A DNA stretch of 64,000 nucleotides from Arthrobacter sp. SDTb3-6 (GTDB taxonomy: Bacteria > Actinomycetota > Actinomycetes > Actinomycetales > Micrococcaceae). The notes below the pieces were generated by a model that saw only the letters and a program-made list of their open reading frames with translations, was not told the DNA's origin and searched no databases. The stretch lies in assembly GCF_013376095.1 (NCBI RefSeq), contig NZ_JAAMFN010000017.1, positions 26,861 to 90,860 of the forward strand. Direction: 5' to 3'. The position numbers and the translations under genes were made by a program. Of the stretch, positions 35,705 to 45,643 are shown in pieces. The first letter of the stretch is position 1, and each line of letters begins with the position of its first letter.

Positions 35705-36787
35705 CTACGGCAGCCGCTGCGCGAACCCGGCGGCTGCCTCCAAAAGGCGCGGCACGCCCTCCTCCAGCACGGCACCCAGGGAGGGCCCGCCGTCGTCCCT
35801 CCCGCCCTGCTGCCAACGGGCGTAGATCGCCTCACAGAAGATCGCGGCCTTCCACAGCGCCAGCGCCTGATACCAGGGCAACGCGGACAGGTCCAGCCCG
35901 AAATGCTGGTTGTACCGTTCCACCAGCTCCTCCCGCGTGAGGTACCCGGGCTGCGCCGTCACCGAGGTCAGTTCCATCAGCGTCCCGGGTGATCCGGCCT
36001 GCGCGTATGTGGCGGTCAGGTAGCCCAGGTCGGCCAGGGGGTCGCCGAGCGTCGCCATCTCCCAGTCCAGCACGGCCTGCACGCGCACGGGCCCGGAGCG
36101 GCGGAACATCAGGTTCCCCACCCGGTAGTCGCCATGGACCAGGGCGGTGCGCTGCGTGGCGGGCCGGTTCGCCTCCAGCCACTGCGCCAGCTCCGCAACC
36201 TGCGGCAGGTCCCGGACGGCCCCGGCGTCCCACAGCCCGGCAAAGCGCGCCACCTGCCGCCGCAGGTATCCCTCCGGCCGCCCGATCCCGGCAAGCGCGC
36301 CCTTGCCGCCATCCACCGAATGCAGCCGCACCAGCATGTCCGCGACGGCCTCGCTGGTGGCGCGCCGCTGCCCGCGACCGTCCAGGTGCGCCGGAACCGT
36401 GTCCGTGACCACGTCGCCGTCCAGAAACTTCATGAGGTAAAACGGCCCGCCCAGGACGTGCGTGTCCGCGCAGACGGCGAGGATTTTCGGCACCGGAATG
36501 CCCCACGGCGCCAGCAGCTGCTGGAGGTGCGCCTCCCGGACCATGTCGTGGGTGGACGGCGGCAGCGGCGGCCGGGGCCCGCGCCGGAGGACGACGTCGG
36601 CACCCCGCCTTTTGATGCGGAACGTCACGTTGGACTGTCCGTCGCCAATGCGGTGCCAGTGCAGGGGCCCGGTGCCGATCCCGGAGGCGTCCAGGTATTC
36701 CTCCAGCCGGTCCACCACCAGCAGCGGCGGCACTTCCATCCGCTCCGCCTCGGCCGCCGTCCGGGCCACGTCCCCGCCGCCGGTCAC
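35705..36787 (-). CDS. APH-family phosphotransferase (4-hydroxyacyl-CoA kinase-like)
   Basis: 360-residue member of the aminoglycoside/choline kinase fold. The Brenner motif LVHGDYRVGN and the following metal motif LDWEMATLGDP are intact, as is the N-terminal nucleotide-binding region. Rather than an antibiotic kinase it matches the group linked to acyl-CoA dehydrogenases (ACAD10/11 N-domain, LvaA). GTG 36787 overlaps the dehydrogenase stop (GTGA). With the two genes upstream it forms a three-gene operon. Confidence 0.87.
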   Translation of the reverse strand: MTGGGDVARTAAEAERMEVPPLLVVDRLEEYLDASGIGTGPLHWHRIGDGQSNVTFRIKRRGADVVLRRGPRPPLPPSTHDMVREAHLQQLLAPWGIPVPKILAVCADTHVLGGPFYLMKFLDGDVVTDTVPAHLDGRGQRRATSEAVADMLVRLHSVDGGKGALAGIGRPEGYLRRQVARFAGLWDAGAVRDLPQVAELAQWLEANRPATQRTALVHGDYRVGNLMFRRSGPVRVQAVLDWEMATLGDPLADLGYLTATYAQAGSPGTLMELTSVTAQPGYLTREELVERYNQHFGLDLSALPWYQALALWKAAIFCEAIYARWQQGGRDDGGPSLGAVLEEGVPRLLEAAAGFAQRLP

Positions 36788-38100
36788 GGGAAGTCCCCGG
36801 CGTCAATGCGGGCCGCGCCCTGGAACGGTTCGCCGCCCTCCACCTCGCGGCGCCTGGCCGCGGAGGCCCGGCGCGCGATGGCCCATTTGTGCGTCTCGGT
36901 GGCGCCGTCGTAAATCCTGAAGGGGCGGACCTCGTTCAGGTACTGGGCCAGGGGGAGCCCGTCGGAGACCCCGTCTCCCCCACACAGCTGCACGGCCCGG
37001 TCGATGACCCGGTAGACGGCCTCGGAACAGTGCACCTTGGCCACGGAGGACAGTGCGGCCCCGGCCTGCGGATCGGTGCCGAGCAGCACGGCGCACCGGC
37101 CGATGATGGCGTCGGAGGTTTCAAGGTCGATCACGGAGGAGGCGATCAGCTCCTGCGCAATGCCCAGCCCTGAAATGGGTCCACCAAAGATCTCGCGGGT
37201 GTTGGCGCGGTCCAAGGCAATGTCAAGGGCCCGGCGGGCCAGCCCCAGCCAGCGCATGCAGTGGGTCAGCCGCGCCGGGCCAAGCCGCAGCTGGGCATGC
37301 CGGAAGCCCAGGCCCACCCTGCCCAGCACGGCGTTGTCCGGCACGCGGACGCCGTCGAAGTGCACGTGCGGGTGGCCGCCGGGCAGGTACTTGTCCATGG
37401 TGTGGATGGCCGCGCCGACGCGGACCCCCGGCGAGTCCATGGGCACCAGGAACATGGTGGCGCCGGCGGGCGCCGCGTCCTTCCCGGCACCGGCCGGCCC
37501 GGTATCCGGGGTGCCGGCACCAGCGGTTACGGTTTCCGGCGTGCGGGCCATGACGATTGCGAAGCCGGCAAAGGTGGCGCCGCTGGTGAAGCGCTTGTGG
37601 CCGGTGATGGTCCAGTGGCGGCCGTCGTGCACGGCGGTCGTGGCCAGTGCGCCCGGGTCGGACCCGGCCCCCGGGTGCGGCTCGGTCATGGCAAAGCAGG
37701 AACTGATCTGCCCGGCCGCCAGCGGCGCCAGATAGCGGCGCTTTTGTTCGGCCGTGCCAAGCAGGTTGAGCATGTGCATGTTGCCTTCGTCCGGCGCCAT
37801 GCAGTTCAGCGCGGCCGGGCCGATCGGGGAATACCCTGCCTCCTGGAATATGGGGGACCAATGTTCCAAGGGCAGCCCCTGCCCGCCAAATTCGCGGGGC
37901 GCGTGCGGGGCGTAGACGCCGGCGGCCTTGGCGGCCTCCCCGAGCTCCCGGCGCACTGTCAGGTTCAGGGCCTGCCCGGGACGCGGCTCCGCCGGGATGA
38001 CGGTGCCGCGGATGAACTCGCGGGTGCGCAGGCGCAGCTCCTCGGCTTCGGCGGGCCCCGGGCCGGCCGGCCGGGACGGCCCCGCGTGCTGCCCCATCAC
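36784..38100 (-). CDS. Acyl-CoA dehydrogenase-family protein (ACAD10/11 / LvaC-like)
   Basis: 438 residues, acyl-CoA dehydrogenase fold with FAD contacts in FAMTEPHPGAGSD and TGHKRFTSGA, and the C-terminal QLCGGDGVSDGLPLAQYLN and DGATETHKWAIARR stretches typical of the ACAD10/11 branch. A proline/alanine-rich insertion of about 25 residues follows residue 190. In related systems this protein converts a phosphorylated 4-hydroxyacyl-CoA to the 3-hydroxyacyl-CoA. GTG 38100 overlaps the SDR stop; ATG 38097 is the alternative. Confidence 0.88.
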   Translation of the reverse strand: MMGQHAGPSRPAGPGPAEAEELRLRTREFIRGTVIPAEPRPGQALNLTVRRELGEAAKAAGVYAPHAPREFGGQGLPLEHWSPIFQEAGYSPIGPAALNCMAPDEGNMHMLNLLGTAEQKRRYLAPLAAGQISSCFAMTEPHPGAGSDPGALATTAVHDGRHWTITGHKRFTSGATFAGFAIVMARTPETVTAGAGTPDTGPAGAGKDAAPAGATMFLVPMDSPGVRVGAAIHTMDKYLPGGHPHVHFDGVRVPDNAVLGRVGLGFRHAQLRLGPARLTHCMRWLGLARRALDIALDRANTREIFGGPISGLGIAQELIASSVIDLETSDAIIGRCAVLLGTDPQAGAALSSVAKVHCSEAVYRVIDRAVQLCGGDGVSDGLPLAQYLNEVRPFRIYDGATETHKWAIARRASAARRREVEGGEPFQGAARIDAGDFP

Positions 38101-38882
38101 TGCCGGTCCTGGCCTATTCCGCCGGCGACGAGCAGGCCGCCATCGAGCGTGAGCACCTGGCCGGTGACCCAGTCCGCGTCCGGGGAGGCGAGGAAGGCGA
38201 CGGCGGAGGCAACGTCGTCGGGCGTGCCCAGGCGCTTCAGGGGATACGTGGCGGCCACTTCCGCCTCGCGCCCCTCATACAGGGCCCGGGCAAAGCGCGT
38301 CTTGACCACGGCCGGCGCCACGGCGTTCACGCGCACCGCCGGCGCCAGTTCAAGGGCCAGCGTGCGCGTGAGGTGGGAGACGGCGGACTTGCTGATGCCG
38401 TACAGGCCGATGCCCGCCGCCGGGACCACGCCGCTGGCGGAGGACACGTTCACTACGTTGCCGCGGCGCTCCCGGAATCCCAGTCCCGGGCGGTCCAGCA
38501 CGGCCCGGGTCCAGGCCAGCGTGGCGAGCACGTTGAGCTCGAAAATCTTGCGCGCCGCGTCCATGTCGACGGTTTCCAGCGGACCGTAGGCGGGGTTGAT
38601 GCCAGCGTTGTTGACCAGGATGTCCAGCCCGCCCAGTTCACGTTCGACGCCGTCCATCACCTCCGCGCGGTGCGCCGGGTCGTCCGCGTGCCCGGCAAAG
38701 GTGACCACGCTGCCGGCCGGGAAAGTGGCCGCGGCGTCCGCGAGCTGGTCCGCGCCGCGGGCGGTGATCGCCACGCGGGCCCCTTCCGTGGCCAGCCTCC
38801 GGGCGATGGCCAGGCCGATCCCCCTGCTGGCGCCCGTGACTATGGCCGCCCTGCCGTTGAAGCGGTGGCAATTGACGTTCAT
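38097..38882 (-). CDS. Short-chain dehydrogenase/reductase
   Basis: 261-residue SDR with cofactor motif TGASRGIG near residue 16, NNAG, catalytic serine in VNVSSASG and Y-x-x-x-K in YGISKSA. ATG 38882 has AAAGGGTG upstream; a longer in-frame start at 38954 is less likely. It begins the three-gene operon with the dehydrogenase and the phosphotransferase, the set seen in 4-hydroxy/levulinic acid breakdown, where the SDR would interconvert 4-oxo and hydroxy acyl-CoA. Confidence 0.92.
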   Translation of the reverse strand: MNVNCHRFNGRAAIVTGASRGIGLAIARRLATEGARVAITARGADQLADAAATFPAGSVVTFAGHADDPAHRAEVMDGVERELGGLDILVNNAGINPAYGPLETVDMDAARKIFELNVLATLAWTRAVLDRPGLGFRERRGNVVNVSSASGVVPAAGIGLYGISKSAVSHLTRTLALELAPAVRVNAVAPAVVKTRFARALYEGREAEVAATYPLKRLGTPDDVASAVAFLASPDADWVTGQVLTLDGGLLVAGGIGQDRQ

Positions 38883-38983
38883 GGCACCCTTTCCGTCCCC
38901 GGTCCGCTGCCGGCCGATAGTTGCCAGCATGCTGCGGATCGGGGCGGCGGTCAAGGGTGCGGGCCCGTTGCGGGCGGCTGTTC

Positions 38984-39844
38984 CTAGGCTTGGGCGAACC
39001 CGTCTTCGTCGTCAAATTCAACGGTGGCGATGACTTCCCTGGTCTTCGGATCGATCATGAAGGCCTCGTCCTCCTCCTCGACCATGATGAAGTCGCCGTG
39101 GTCGGTGCCAAAGTGCCAGGCCGGGACGGTTTGACCCTTGTGCTCGAAGTTGGGGTCCCCCATGGTGACTTTTTCCAGCTCGTAGCCGGCCGTGCTGCAC
39201 AGTTCCCGGATGACGGCCTCAAACTCGGGAATGTTCTCCAGCCCGGCTTCCTCGGCCTCGGCCTGGCGCTGCGCCAGGTTGGGGATCCGGGCCGCACGCC
39301 CGGCGATGTGGGCGGCAAGCCCGTCCGCGTCGAGGAGGAGCAGGCCTTCCTGTCCCTTGAGCCAGGCGGCGCTGAGCGCCGTGAGGTCCTCGGTGTCCAG
39401 GAGGTCCTCGAAGGCCCCGTCGAGGGCTTCCATGTGCTGGACACCCTCGCTGCGAACGTCGGCGACGTCGTAGTCCTCGTCGAGGTCGCCGTCCAGGTAG
39501 GCTTCGGAGTCCGCTTCGGACAGCGAGTCGAAGTAGGCCGTGGTCCGGTTGAAGAGCTCCAGGTGCTGCCCGGCGCCCATGCCCTCCAGCCCTTCGCGGA
39601 TGTAGGCGTCGAGTTCTTCGCGGTCCGGGGACATGATGACGTACTGGGCGAATCCGCCGTCGAGCGCCTGGGTCAGGTAAAAGTCAACGAAATAGCTGCA
39701 CAGGGCGTTGGGGGCCATCTCCCCGGAGTTGAGCAGCGCCTCGAACATGGCGTTCACCACGGACACGTTGGAATCAACAACGGCCGCATCGTCGGCGTCA
39801 GGGCCCTGCACGGTCAAAACAACGGGGTACTGGATCTCGGTCAC
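38984..39844 (-). CDS. Acidic DUF4375/DMP19-like protein
   Basis: 286 residues, strongly acidic. Residues about 40-75 (NALCSYFVDFYLTQALDGGF) match the DUF4375 pattern, whose best-known member DMP19 is a DNA mimic; the acidity fits such a role but does not prove it. No membrane segment or signal. GTG 39844 has GAGG upstream. Not in an operon with the SDR gene: a 101-bp gap separates them. Function unknown. Confidence 0.7.
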   Translation of the reverse strand: MTEIQYPVVLTVQGPDADDAAVVDSNVSVVNAMFEALLNSGEMAPNALCSYFVDFYLTQALDGGFAQYVIMSPDREELDAYIREGLEGMGAGQHLELFNRTTAYFDSLSEADSEAYLDGDLDEDYDVADVRSEGVQHMEALDGAFEDLLDTEDLTALSAAWLKGQEGLLLLDADGLAAHIAGRAARIPNLAQRQAEAEEAGLENIPEFEAVIRELCSTAGYELEKVTMGDPNFEHKGQTVPAWHFGTDHGDFIMVEEEDEAFMIDPKTREVIATVEFDDEDGFAQA

Positions 39845-40039
39845 GAAGGAATTCCTCACTGCAGGGAGCCTGTGCTGCTGACTGACACCTCCACGGTACG
39901 TCGCACACCATGCCGCCTTGGCGCCCGCGGGGTGAACGTCGGGCGACCATTCGGCAACCATTCCCCGACGCCCGGGCCGGCGTCGGGTCCCGGTGCCGCG
40001 CAGGGTTGGCAGCCAACGGCGCGCAGGAGCCGGAGCCGG

Positions 40040-41527
40040 TCACGCTCCCTGGTGCGCGGCCAGGAAGGTGTACACCTCGGTCTCGTCCACGCCCGGGAAC
40101 GCACCCTGCGGCATCGCTGCCAACAGGTGCGAGTTCGCACGGGTGGACGGCCAGGCGTTCCCGGCCCACTGCGCGGACAGCTCGGCGGGCGGGCGGCGGC
40201 AGCAGTCCGGGTCGGGGCACTTGGACTGCGAGCGCTCCTTGGTGTCACGCCCGCGGAACCATTTCACGTGCTCGTAGGGGACGCCGATGCTCAACGAGTA
40301 CTCCCCCGAGGAGTGCCGTTCCGTGCGGGCCGTGCACCAATAGGTGCCCACCGCGGTGTCCGTGTACTGGTTGAAGGCCCGGAACTTGTCCGGCACGTCA
40401 AAGACGGCCCGTGACGTCCAGAACCGGCACACGGCCTGCCCCTCGATGGCGCCGGTGTGGTCGGCGGGGAAGTTCACGCCGTCGTTCTCGTAGGCCTTGT
40501 GGATGATCCCGGACTCATGCACCTTCTGGAAGTGCGTGGTGATGCCCAGGTGCTCAGTGGCCAGGTTGGTGAAGCGGTGCGCGGCCGTCTCGTAGGACAC
40601 GGCGAACGCGTCCCGGATGTCCTCGATGGCCAGCTCCTTGGCGGCCTTCGCTTCCTTCAGGAAGTCCACCGTGGCGTGCTCGGGCATCAGCAGGGAGGCG
40701 GCAAAGTAGTTCGTGTAGACGCGCTGGCGCAGGAAATCCGCATAGTCGCGCGGCGTCTGGTGCCCCAGGACATAGTGGCCCAGCGCCTGGAGCAGCACGG
40801 AGCGGGGGTCGTGGTCGGAGCGCTGGCCGTGCGTGAGGTAAATCCGGTGGTTCTTCAGGTCCGTCACGGAGCGGGTGGAATGCGGCAAATCCCCCACATA
40901 GTGCAGGTCAAAGCCCAGGTGCTCGGCAATGTCCGCCGCCACGTGGTGGGACAGCGGGCCCCGGTCATGCCCCACCTTGTCCAGCAGGTCCTGGGCCTGG
41001 CGCTCAATCTCCGGGTAGTAGTTGTTGCGGGCCTTCATCTCCCCGCGCAGTTCGGAGTTGGCCCGCCGCGCCTCCTCGGGCGTTGCGGACTGTTCATCCA
41101 GCCGGCGTTCCAGCTCGTGCTGCAGCCCCACCAGGGACTCCAGGATTTCCATGGAAAGCCGGGAGCTGACGCGGACCGTGGGCAGTCCCAGCGACTGGTA
41201 CAGGGGCCCGCGCTGCGCCCGTTCCAGCTCGATTTCCAGCGCCGCCCGGCGGCTGGGCGGCTCCGCCCCGAGCAGCTGGTCCAGGCTGACGCCGAGGGCC
41301 CCGGCCAGGTGCTGGAGCAGGCTGAGTTTGGGTTCCCGCTTGCCGTTTTCAATCAGGGACAGCTGCGACGGCGCGGACCCCACCTTGGCGCTGAGGTCGT
41401 CGAGCGTCATGCCCAATTTCTTGCGCAGGTGGCGGACCCGGCGGCCCAGCGCTATCAGGTCCACTTCGCCGTCCCCCTTGCCGTCGCGTGGGGCCCCATC
41501 GCCCAGATTCCAGCCCGCATTGTTCAT
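40040..41527 (-). CDS. ramB: RamB-type regulator of acetate and glyoxylate genes
   Basis: 495 residues. N-terminal Cro/CI helix-turn-helix (ALGRRVRHLRKKLGMTLDDL, then KVGSAPSQLSLIENGK), a middle region and a C-terminal metallopeptidase-like (IrrE) and cysteine-rich part (CPDPDCCRRPP) typical of RamB/short-chain fatty-acid regulators. In Corynebacterium, RamB represses aceA, aceB and acetate activation when sugars are present. Here it is divergent from aceA, which supports the call. ATG 41527 has only a weak ribosome site. Confidence 0.88.
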   Translation of the reverse strand: MNNAGWNLGDGAPRDGKGDGEVDLIALGRRVRHLRKKLGMTLDDLSAKVGSAPSQLSLIENGKREPKLSLLQHLAGALGVSLDQLLGAEPPSRRAALEIELERAQRGPLYQSLGLPTVRVSSRLSMEILESLVGLQHELERRLDEQSATPEEARRANSELRGEMKARNNYYPEIERQAQDLLDKVGHDRGPLSHHVAADIAEHLGFDLHYVGDLPHSTRSVTDLKNHRIYLTHGQRSDHDPRSVLLQALGHYVLGHQTPRDYADFLRQRVYTNYFAASLLMPEHATVDFLKEAKAAKELAIEDIRDAFAVSYETAAHRFTNLATEHLGITTHFQKVHESGIIHKAYENDGVNFPADHTGAIEGQAVCRFWTSRAVFDVPDKFRAFNQYTDTAVGTYWCTARTERHSSGEYSLSIGVPYEHVKWFRGRDTKERSQSKCPDPDCCRRPPAELSAQWAGNAWPSTRANSHLLAAMPQGAFPGVDETEVYTFLAAHQGA

Positions 41528-41543
41528 TTCTTGAGAATACGGG

Positions 41544-41591
41544 AAGAAGTGCAAATCTTTCCACCCTTTTTCTCTGGAAAGCCCTTGCAAA
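41544..41591. promoter_or_regulatory. Candidate RamB boxes in the ramB-aceA gap
   Basis: Two 12-bp sites resemble the published RamB motif RAACTTTGCAAA: AAGAAGTGCAAA (41544-41555, 8 of 12) and AGCCCTTGCAAA (41580-41591, 9 of 12), both keeping the GCAAA core. They lie between the divergent starts, where RamB would act on both genes. Confidence 0.5.
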
Positions 41592-41650
41592 GCCCTGAAT
41601 AGTTGATTTCAAGAAGAAGGACCAAGGATTCCAGCAAAGGAGCTTTCCCC

Positions 41651-42973
41651 ATGACTGCAGCATTTGAACCCGCAAAGACGCCGGAACAGACCAACGCTGA
41701 GGCAGCCGCGGCCCTCGAACTCGAGTGGGAGGCCAACCCCCGCTGGGAGGGGATCGAGCGCTCCTACCCGGCCTCCGACGTCGTCCGGCTCCGCGGCCGG
41801 GTCCAGGAGGAGCACACCCTGGCCCGCCGCGGTTCGGAAAAGCTCTGGGACCAGCTGCGCAACGCCGGTCCGGAAGGCTACACGAACGCGCTCGGCGCCC
41901 TGACCGGCAACCAGGCCGTCCAGCAGGTCAAGGCCGGGCTGAAGGCCATCTACCTCTCCGGCTGGCAGGTCGCCGCCGACGCCAATTCCAACGGCAACAC
42001 CTACCCGGACCAGTCCCTGTACCCCGTGGACTCGGTGCCCAAGGTGGTCCGCCGCATCAACAACGCCCTCCTCCGTGCCGACCAGATCGAGTTTTCCGAA
42101 GGCAAGCAGAGCGTGGAGGACTGGCTGGTGCCGATCGTGGCCGACGCCGAGGCCGGCTTTGGCGGGCCGCTGAACGCCTACGAGCTCATGAAGTCGATGA
42201 TCACCTCGGGTGCGGCCGGCGTGCACTGGGAAGACCAGCTGGCCAGCGAAAAGAAGTGCGGGCACCTGGGCGGGAAGGTCCTGATCCCCACGGCCCAGCA
42301 CGTGCGCACGCTCAACGCCGCCCGGCTCGCCGCCGACGTCGCCGGCGTCCCGTCTGTTATTGTTGCCCGTACGGACGCCGAGGCCGCCACCCTGATCACC
42401 TCCGACGTTGACGACCGCGACAAGCCGTTCCTCACCGGGGAGCGGACCGCGGAAGGTTTCTACAATGTGCGCAACGGGATCGAACCGTGCATTACCCGCG
42501 GCCTGGCCTACGCACCCCACGCCGACCTCATCTGGATGGAAACCGGCACCCCGGACCTGGAACATGCGAAGAAGTTTGCCGAAGGCATCCACGCGCAGTT
42601 CCCCGACCAGATGCTCGCCTACAACTGCTCGCCGTCGTTCAACTGGAAAAAGCACCTGGACGACGCCACCATCGCCAAGTTCCAACGCGAGCTCGGCGCC
42701 ATGGGCTTCAAGTTCCAGTTCATCACCCTGGCTGGCTTCCACGCCCTGAACTACTCGATGTTTGACCTTGCCCACGGTTACGCCCGCAACGGCATGAGCG
42801 CCTACGTCGACCTGCAGGAGCGCGAATTCGGCGCAGAAGAACGCGGCTACACCGCAACCAAGCACCAGCGTGAAGTGGGCACCGGCTACTTCGACCTGGT
42901 GGCGACGGCGCTGAACCCAAACAGCGGCACCCTCGCACTGGCAGGCTCCACCGAAGCCCAGCAGTTCCACTAA
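41651..42973 (+). CDS. aceA: Isocitrate lyase
   Basis: 440-residue isocitrate lyase, splitting isocitrate into glyoxylate and succinate. The signature KKCGHLGG with its catalytic cysteine, the metal-binding ADAEAGFGG and the active-site NCSPSFNW are all intact. AAAGGAG stands about 10 nt before ATG 41651. Together with aceB it gives the glyoxylate shunt, needed when growing on two-carbon units or fatty acids. Confidence 0.98.
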   Translation: MTAAFEPAKTPEQTNAEAAAALELEWEANPRWEGIERSYPASDVVRLRGRVQEEHTLARRGSEKLWDQLRNAGPEGYTNALGALTGNQAVQQVKAGLKAIYLSGWQVAADANSNGNTYPDQSLYPVDSVPKVVRRINNALLRADQIEFSEGKQSVEDWLVPIVADAEAGFGGPLNAYELMKSMITSGAAGVHWEDQLASEKKCGHLGGKVLIPTAQHVRTLNAARLAADVAGVPSVIVARTDAEAATLITSDVDDRDKPFLTGERTAEGFYNVRNGIEPCITRGLAYAPHADLIWMETGTPDLEHAKKFAEGIHAQFPDQMLAYNCSPSFNWKKHLDDATIAKFQRELGAMGFKFQFITLAGFHALNYSMFDLAHGYARNGMSAYVDLQEREFGAEERGYTATKHQREVGTGYFDLVATALNPNSGTLALAGSTEAQQFH

Positions 42974-42986
42974 CAGCTTTCCCCCT

Positions 42987-43059
42987 CATCTGTGTTGCAG
43001 CTGGTGGACCGATCCGACCCGAAACGGCGGGTTTTCGTCCAACAGCTGCAACACAGATG
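42987..43059 (+). terminator. Large hairpin between aceA and aceB
   Basis: Perfect 17-bp arms (42987-43003 with 43043-43059; CATCTGTGTTGCAGCTG and its complement) continue inward as TGGAC/GTCCA, and the loop holds a smaller stem ACCCG/CGGGT (43017-43021 with 43028-43032) followed by TTTT. The small stem plus T run looks like a terminator that the large stem could compete with, so attenuation between the genes is possible. Confidence 0.7.
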
Positions 43060-43081
43060 GACCAGACTTGGAGCAAACACC

Positions 43082-44746
43082 ATGAACTCAACCAACAGCC
43101 TGAACGGATTCACGATCAACGGCATCACCCTGACGGCACCGCCCATCCACCGCCAGGATGAGATCCTGACCCCGGAGGCCCTGGACTTCATCGCGGCCCT
43201 GAACCGTGCGACGACGGCGCGCCGCCAGGAGCTGCTGCAGGCCCGCCAGGTGCGCCGGCGCCAGATCCTCAGCGGCAGCGACCCGCGCTACCTGCGCGAA
43301 ACGTCCGGCATCCGCGAGGACCCTCGCTGGCGGGTCGCCCCGCCGGCCCCCGGGCTGGAGGACCGCCGCGTGGAAATCACCGGCCCGGTCGATGCGAAGA
43401 TGGCCATCAACGCCCTCAACTCCGGAGCCAAGGTGTGGCTGGCGGACATGGAGGACGCGTCCACGCCGACCTGGGGCAATGTGATCCGCGGCCAGGTCAA
43501 CCTGATCGACGCGCTGGAACGCCGCATCGACTTCACCACGCCCGAAGGAAAGGAGTACCGCCTAAACCCGGCCGAGGACATGCCGACCATCGTGGTCCGC
43601 CCCCGCGGCTGGCACCTGCCGGAAAAACACCTCCTCATCAACGGAAAGCCGATGGCCGGCGGGATCGTGGACTTTGGCCTGTACTTCTTCCACAACGCCC
43701 ACCGGCTCATCGCCCAGGGCAAGGGGCCGTACTTTTACCTGCCGAAGATTGAAAACCACCTCGAAGCCAGGCTCTGGAACGACATCTTCGTCCAGGCCCA
43801 GGACCTGCTGGGCATCCCGCAGGGCACCATCCGCGCCACCGTCCTGATCGAAACCATCACCGCGGCCTTCGAAATGGAGGAGATCCTCTACGAACTGCGC
43901 GACCACGCCGCCGGCCTGAACGCCGGGCGCTGGGACTACCTGTTCTCCGTCATCAAGAACTTCCGCACCCGCGGCCCGCGCTTTGTGCTCCCGGACCGCA
44001 ACCAGATCACCATGACGGCACCGTTCATGCGCGCCTACACCGAACAGCTGGTCCGGGCCTGCCACCGCCGCGGCGCCATGGCCATCGGCGGCATGTCCGC
44101 CTTCGTGCCCAACCGGCGCGACCCGGAAGCCAACGCCAACGCCATGGAAAAGGTCCGCGCGGACAAGACCCGCGAGGCCGGCGACGGCTTCGACGGCTCC
44201 TGGGTGGCCCACCCGGACCTGGTCCCCGTGGCCATGGAGGTCTTTGACGACACGCTGGGCTGGAACCCGAACCAGATCAGCCGCCTGCGCGAGGATGTCG
44301 AAGTGGACGACCGCGCCCTGCTGGACGTGGCCGGCACCCAGGGCACCATCACCGAGGACGGCATCCGGGACAACATCTGGGTGGGCATCCAGTACATCGA
44401 GTCCTGGCTGCGCGGCCACGGCGCCGTCGCCCTGAACAACCTCATGGAGGACGCCGCCACCGCGGAAATCTCCCGCTCGCAGATCTGGCAGTGGATCCAC
44501 AGCCAGGCCATCACCGACCAGGGCGAACTCATCACCTTCGACTGGGTGCAGGAAATGCTGGAGGAGGAATTCGCCAGGATGCCCCGCTTCGATGCCGACC
44601 GCTTCGACGACGCGCTGGAAATCTTCGAGGCCGTGGCCCTGGGCGAGGAGTTCCCCACCTTCCTGACGCTCTCCGCCTACGCCAACTACCTGCACGAAAC
44701 CCCCGCGCAGGAGCCGGCCCGCAAGCGCGAGCTCGCCGCCGCATAG
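43082..44746 (+). CDS. aceB: Malate synthase A
   Basis: 554-residue malate synthase of the A type, condensing glyoxylate with acetyl-CoA. Recognisable stretches include [45 protein letters not shown] with the metal glutamate, and the C-terminal catalytic aspartate region [22 protein letters not shown] precedes ATG 43082. The start lies just after the large intergenic hairpin. Confidence 0.97.
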   Translation: MNSTNSLNGFTINGITLTAPPIHRQDEILTPEALDFIAALNRATTARRQELLQARQVRRRQILSGSDPRYLRETSGIREDPRWRVAPPAPGLEDRRVEITGPVDAKMAINALNSGAKVWLADMEDASTPTWGNVIRGQVNLIDALERRIDFTTPEGKEYRLNPAEDMPTIVVRPRGWHLPEKHLLINGKPMAGGIVDFGLYFFHNAHRLIAQGKGPYFYLPKIENHLEARLWNDIFVQAQDLLGIPQGTIRATVLIETITAAFEMEEILYELRDHAAGLNAGRWDYLFSVIKNFRTRGPRFVLPDRNQITMTAPFMRAYTEQLVRACHRRGAMAIGGMSAFVPNRRDPEANANAMEKVRADKTREAGDGFDGSWVAHPDLVPVAMEVFDDTLGWNPNQISRLREDVEVDDRALLDVAGTQGTITEDGIRDNIWVGIQYIESWLRGHGAVALNNLMEDAATAEISRSQIWQWIHSQAITDQGELITFDWVQEMLEEEFARMPRFDADRFDDALEIFEAVALGEEFPTFLTLSAYANYLHETPAQEPARKRELAAA

Positions 44747-44831
44747 TTTCACAAGTCTTGGCTGGCCTGCCGGACACGTCGCCACTGACCGCCCGAAATC
44801 CGGGTCCCGGCGGCCCAGCCAGAATACCGAC

Positions 44832-44863
44832 AGGCCCGACCACCCCATCCGGTGGTCGGGCCT
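44832..44863 (+). terminator. Terminator of aceB
   Basis: Perfect 13-bp stem AGGCCCGACCACC (44832-44844) / GGTGGTCGGGCCT (44851-44863), loop CCATCC, followed by TTGTC, 85 nt after the aceB stop. Confidence 0.8.
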
Positions 44864-44925
44864 TGTCATGCCCCGGGCGGCGGGCCCTCCGGAATAACCG
44901 CCTCCCGTTCCCCGTTGCCGCAATT

Positions 44926-45633
44926 ATGAAGATTGAAATCTGGTCCGACGTCGCCTGCCCGTGGTGCTACATCGGCAAGCGCCGCTTTGAAACTGCCCTG
45001 GATGGGTTCCCGCACAAGGATTCCGTGGAGGTGCAGTGGCGCAGCTACCAGCTGGACCCCAGCCTCCCGGAGCACTACGACGGCACCGAGATCAGCTACC
45101 TTTCCGAGCGCAAGGGCATGGACCCTGGCCAGGTCGCGGGCATGTTCGCCCATGTGACCGAGCAGGCTGCCGGCGTGGGCCTGGACTACAAGTTCAACGA
45201 CGTGGTGGTCGCCAACAGCTTCAACGCCCACCAACTCATCCACCTGGCTGCGGCCAACGGAAAGGCCGACGCCGTCAAGGAAGCCCTGCTTTCGGGCCAC
45301 TTTGAGCACGGCGAGGACATTGGCGCCCGCGAGTTCCTGGTCCGCACCGGAACCGCCGCAGGGCTGGACGCCGCCGCCATCAACGAGGCGCTGGACACCG
45401 GCAAATACGCCGACGACGTCCGCCACGACTTTGCCGAGGGCCGCGCGCTCGGCGTCCAGGGCGTGCCGTTCTTTGTGATTGACAGGAAGTACGGGATCTC
45501 CGGCGCCCAGCCGTCCGAACTGTTCGCCCAGGCCCTCAACGAGGCATGGCAGGAAGCGAATCCGCTGACCATGGTGGCCGCCGCCAGCGCCGATGGCGCC
45601 GAGGTGTGCGGTCCGGACGGCTGCGCGGTCTAG
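44926..45633 (+). CDS. DsbA-family oxidoreductase (FrnE-like)
   Basis: 235-residue DsbA-fold protein with active site CPWC (residues 11-14) and cis-proline loop GVQGVPFFVID. No signal peptide, so cytoplasmic, as for FrnE proteins that act as disulfide isomerases under oxidative stress. A C-terminal tail with two more cysteines (EVCGPDGCAV) could be redox active. There is no visible ribosome site before ATG 44926 (GCAATTATG), resembling the marR start at 32072; leaderless translation is possible. Confidence 0.9.
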   Translation: MKIEIWSDVACPWCYIGKRRFETALDGFPHKDSVEVQWRSYQLDPSLPEHYDGTEISYLSERKGMDPGQVAGMFAHVTEQAAGVGLDYKFNDVVVANSFNAHQLIHLAAANGKADAVKEALLSGHFEHGEDIGAREFLVRTGTAAGLDAAAINEALDTGKYADDVRHDFAEGRALGVQGVPFFVIDRKYGISGAQPSELFAQALNEAWQEANPLTMVAAASADGAEVCGPDGCAV

Positions 45634-45643
45634 CGTCCACGGC

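Noticed and set aside
35705..36787. Aminoglycoside resistance kinase
   Set aside because: Kinase fold only; its operon with an acyl-CoA dehydrogenase and an SDR points to acyl-CoA metabolism.
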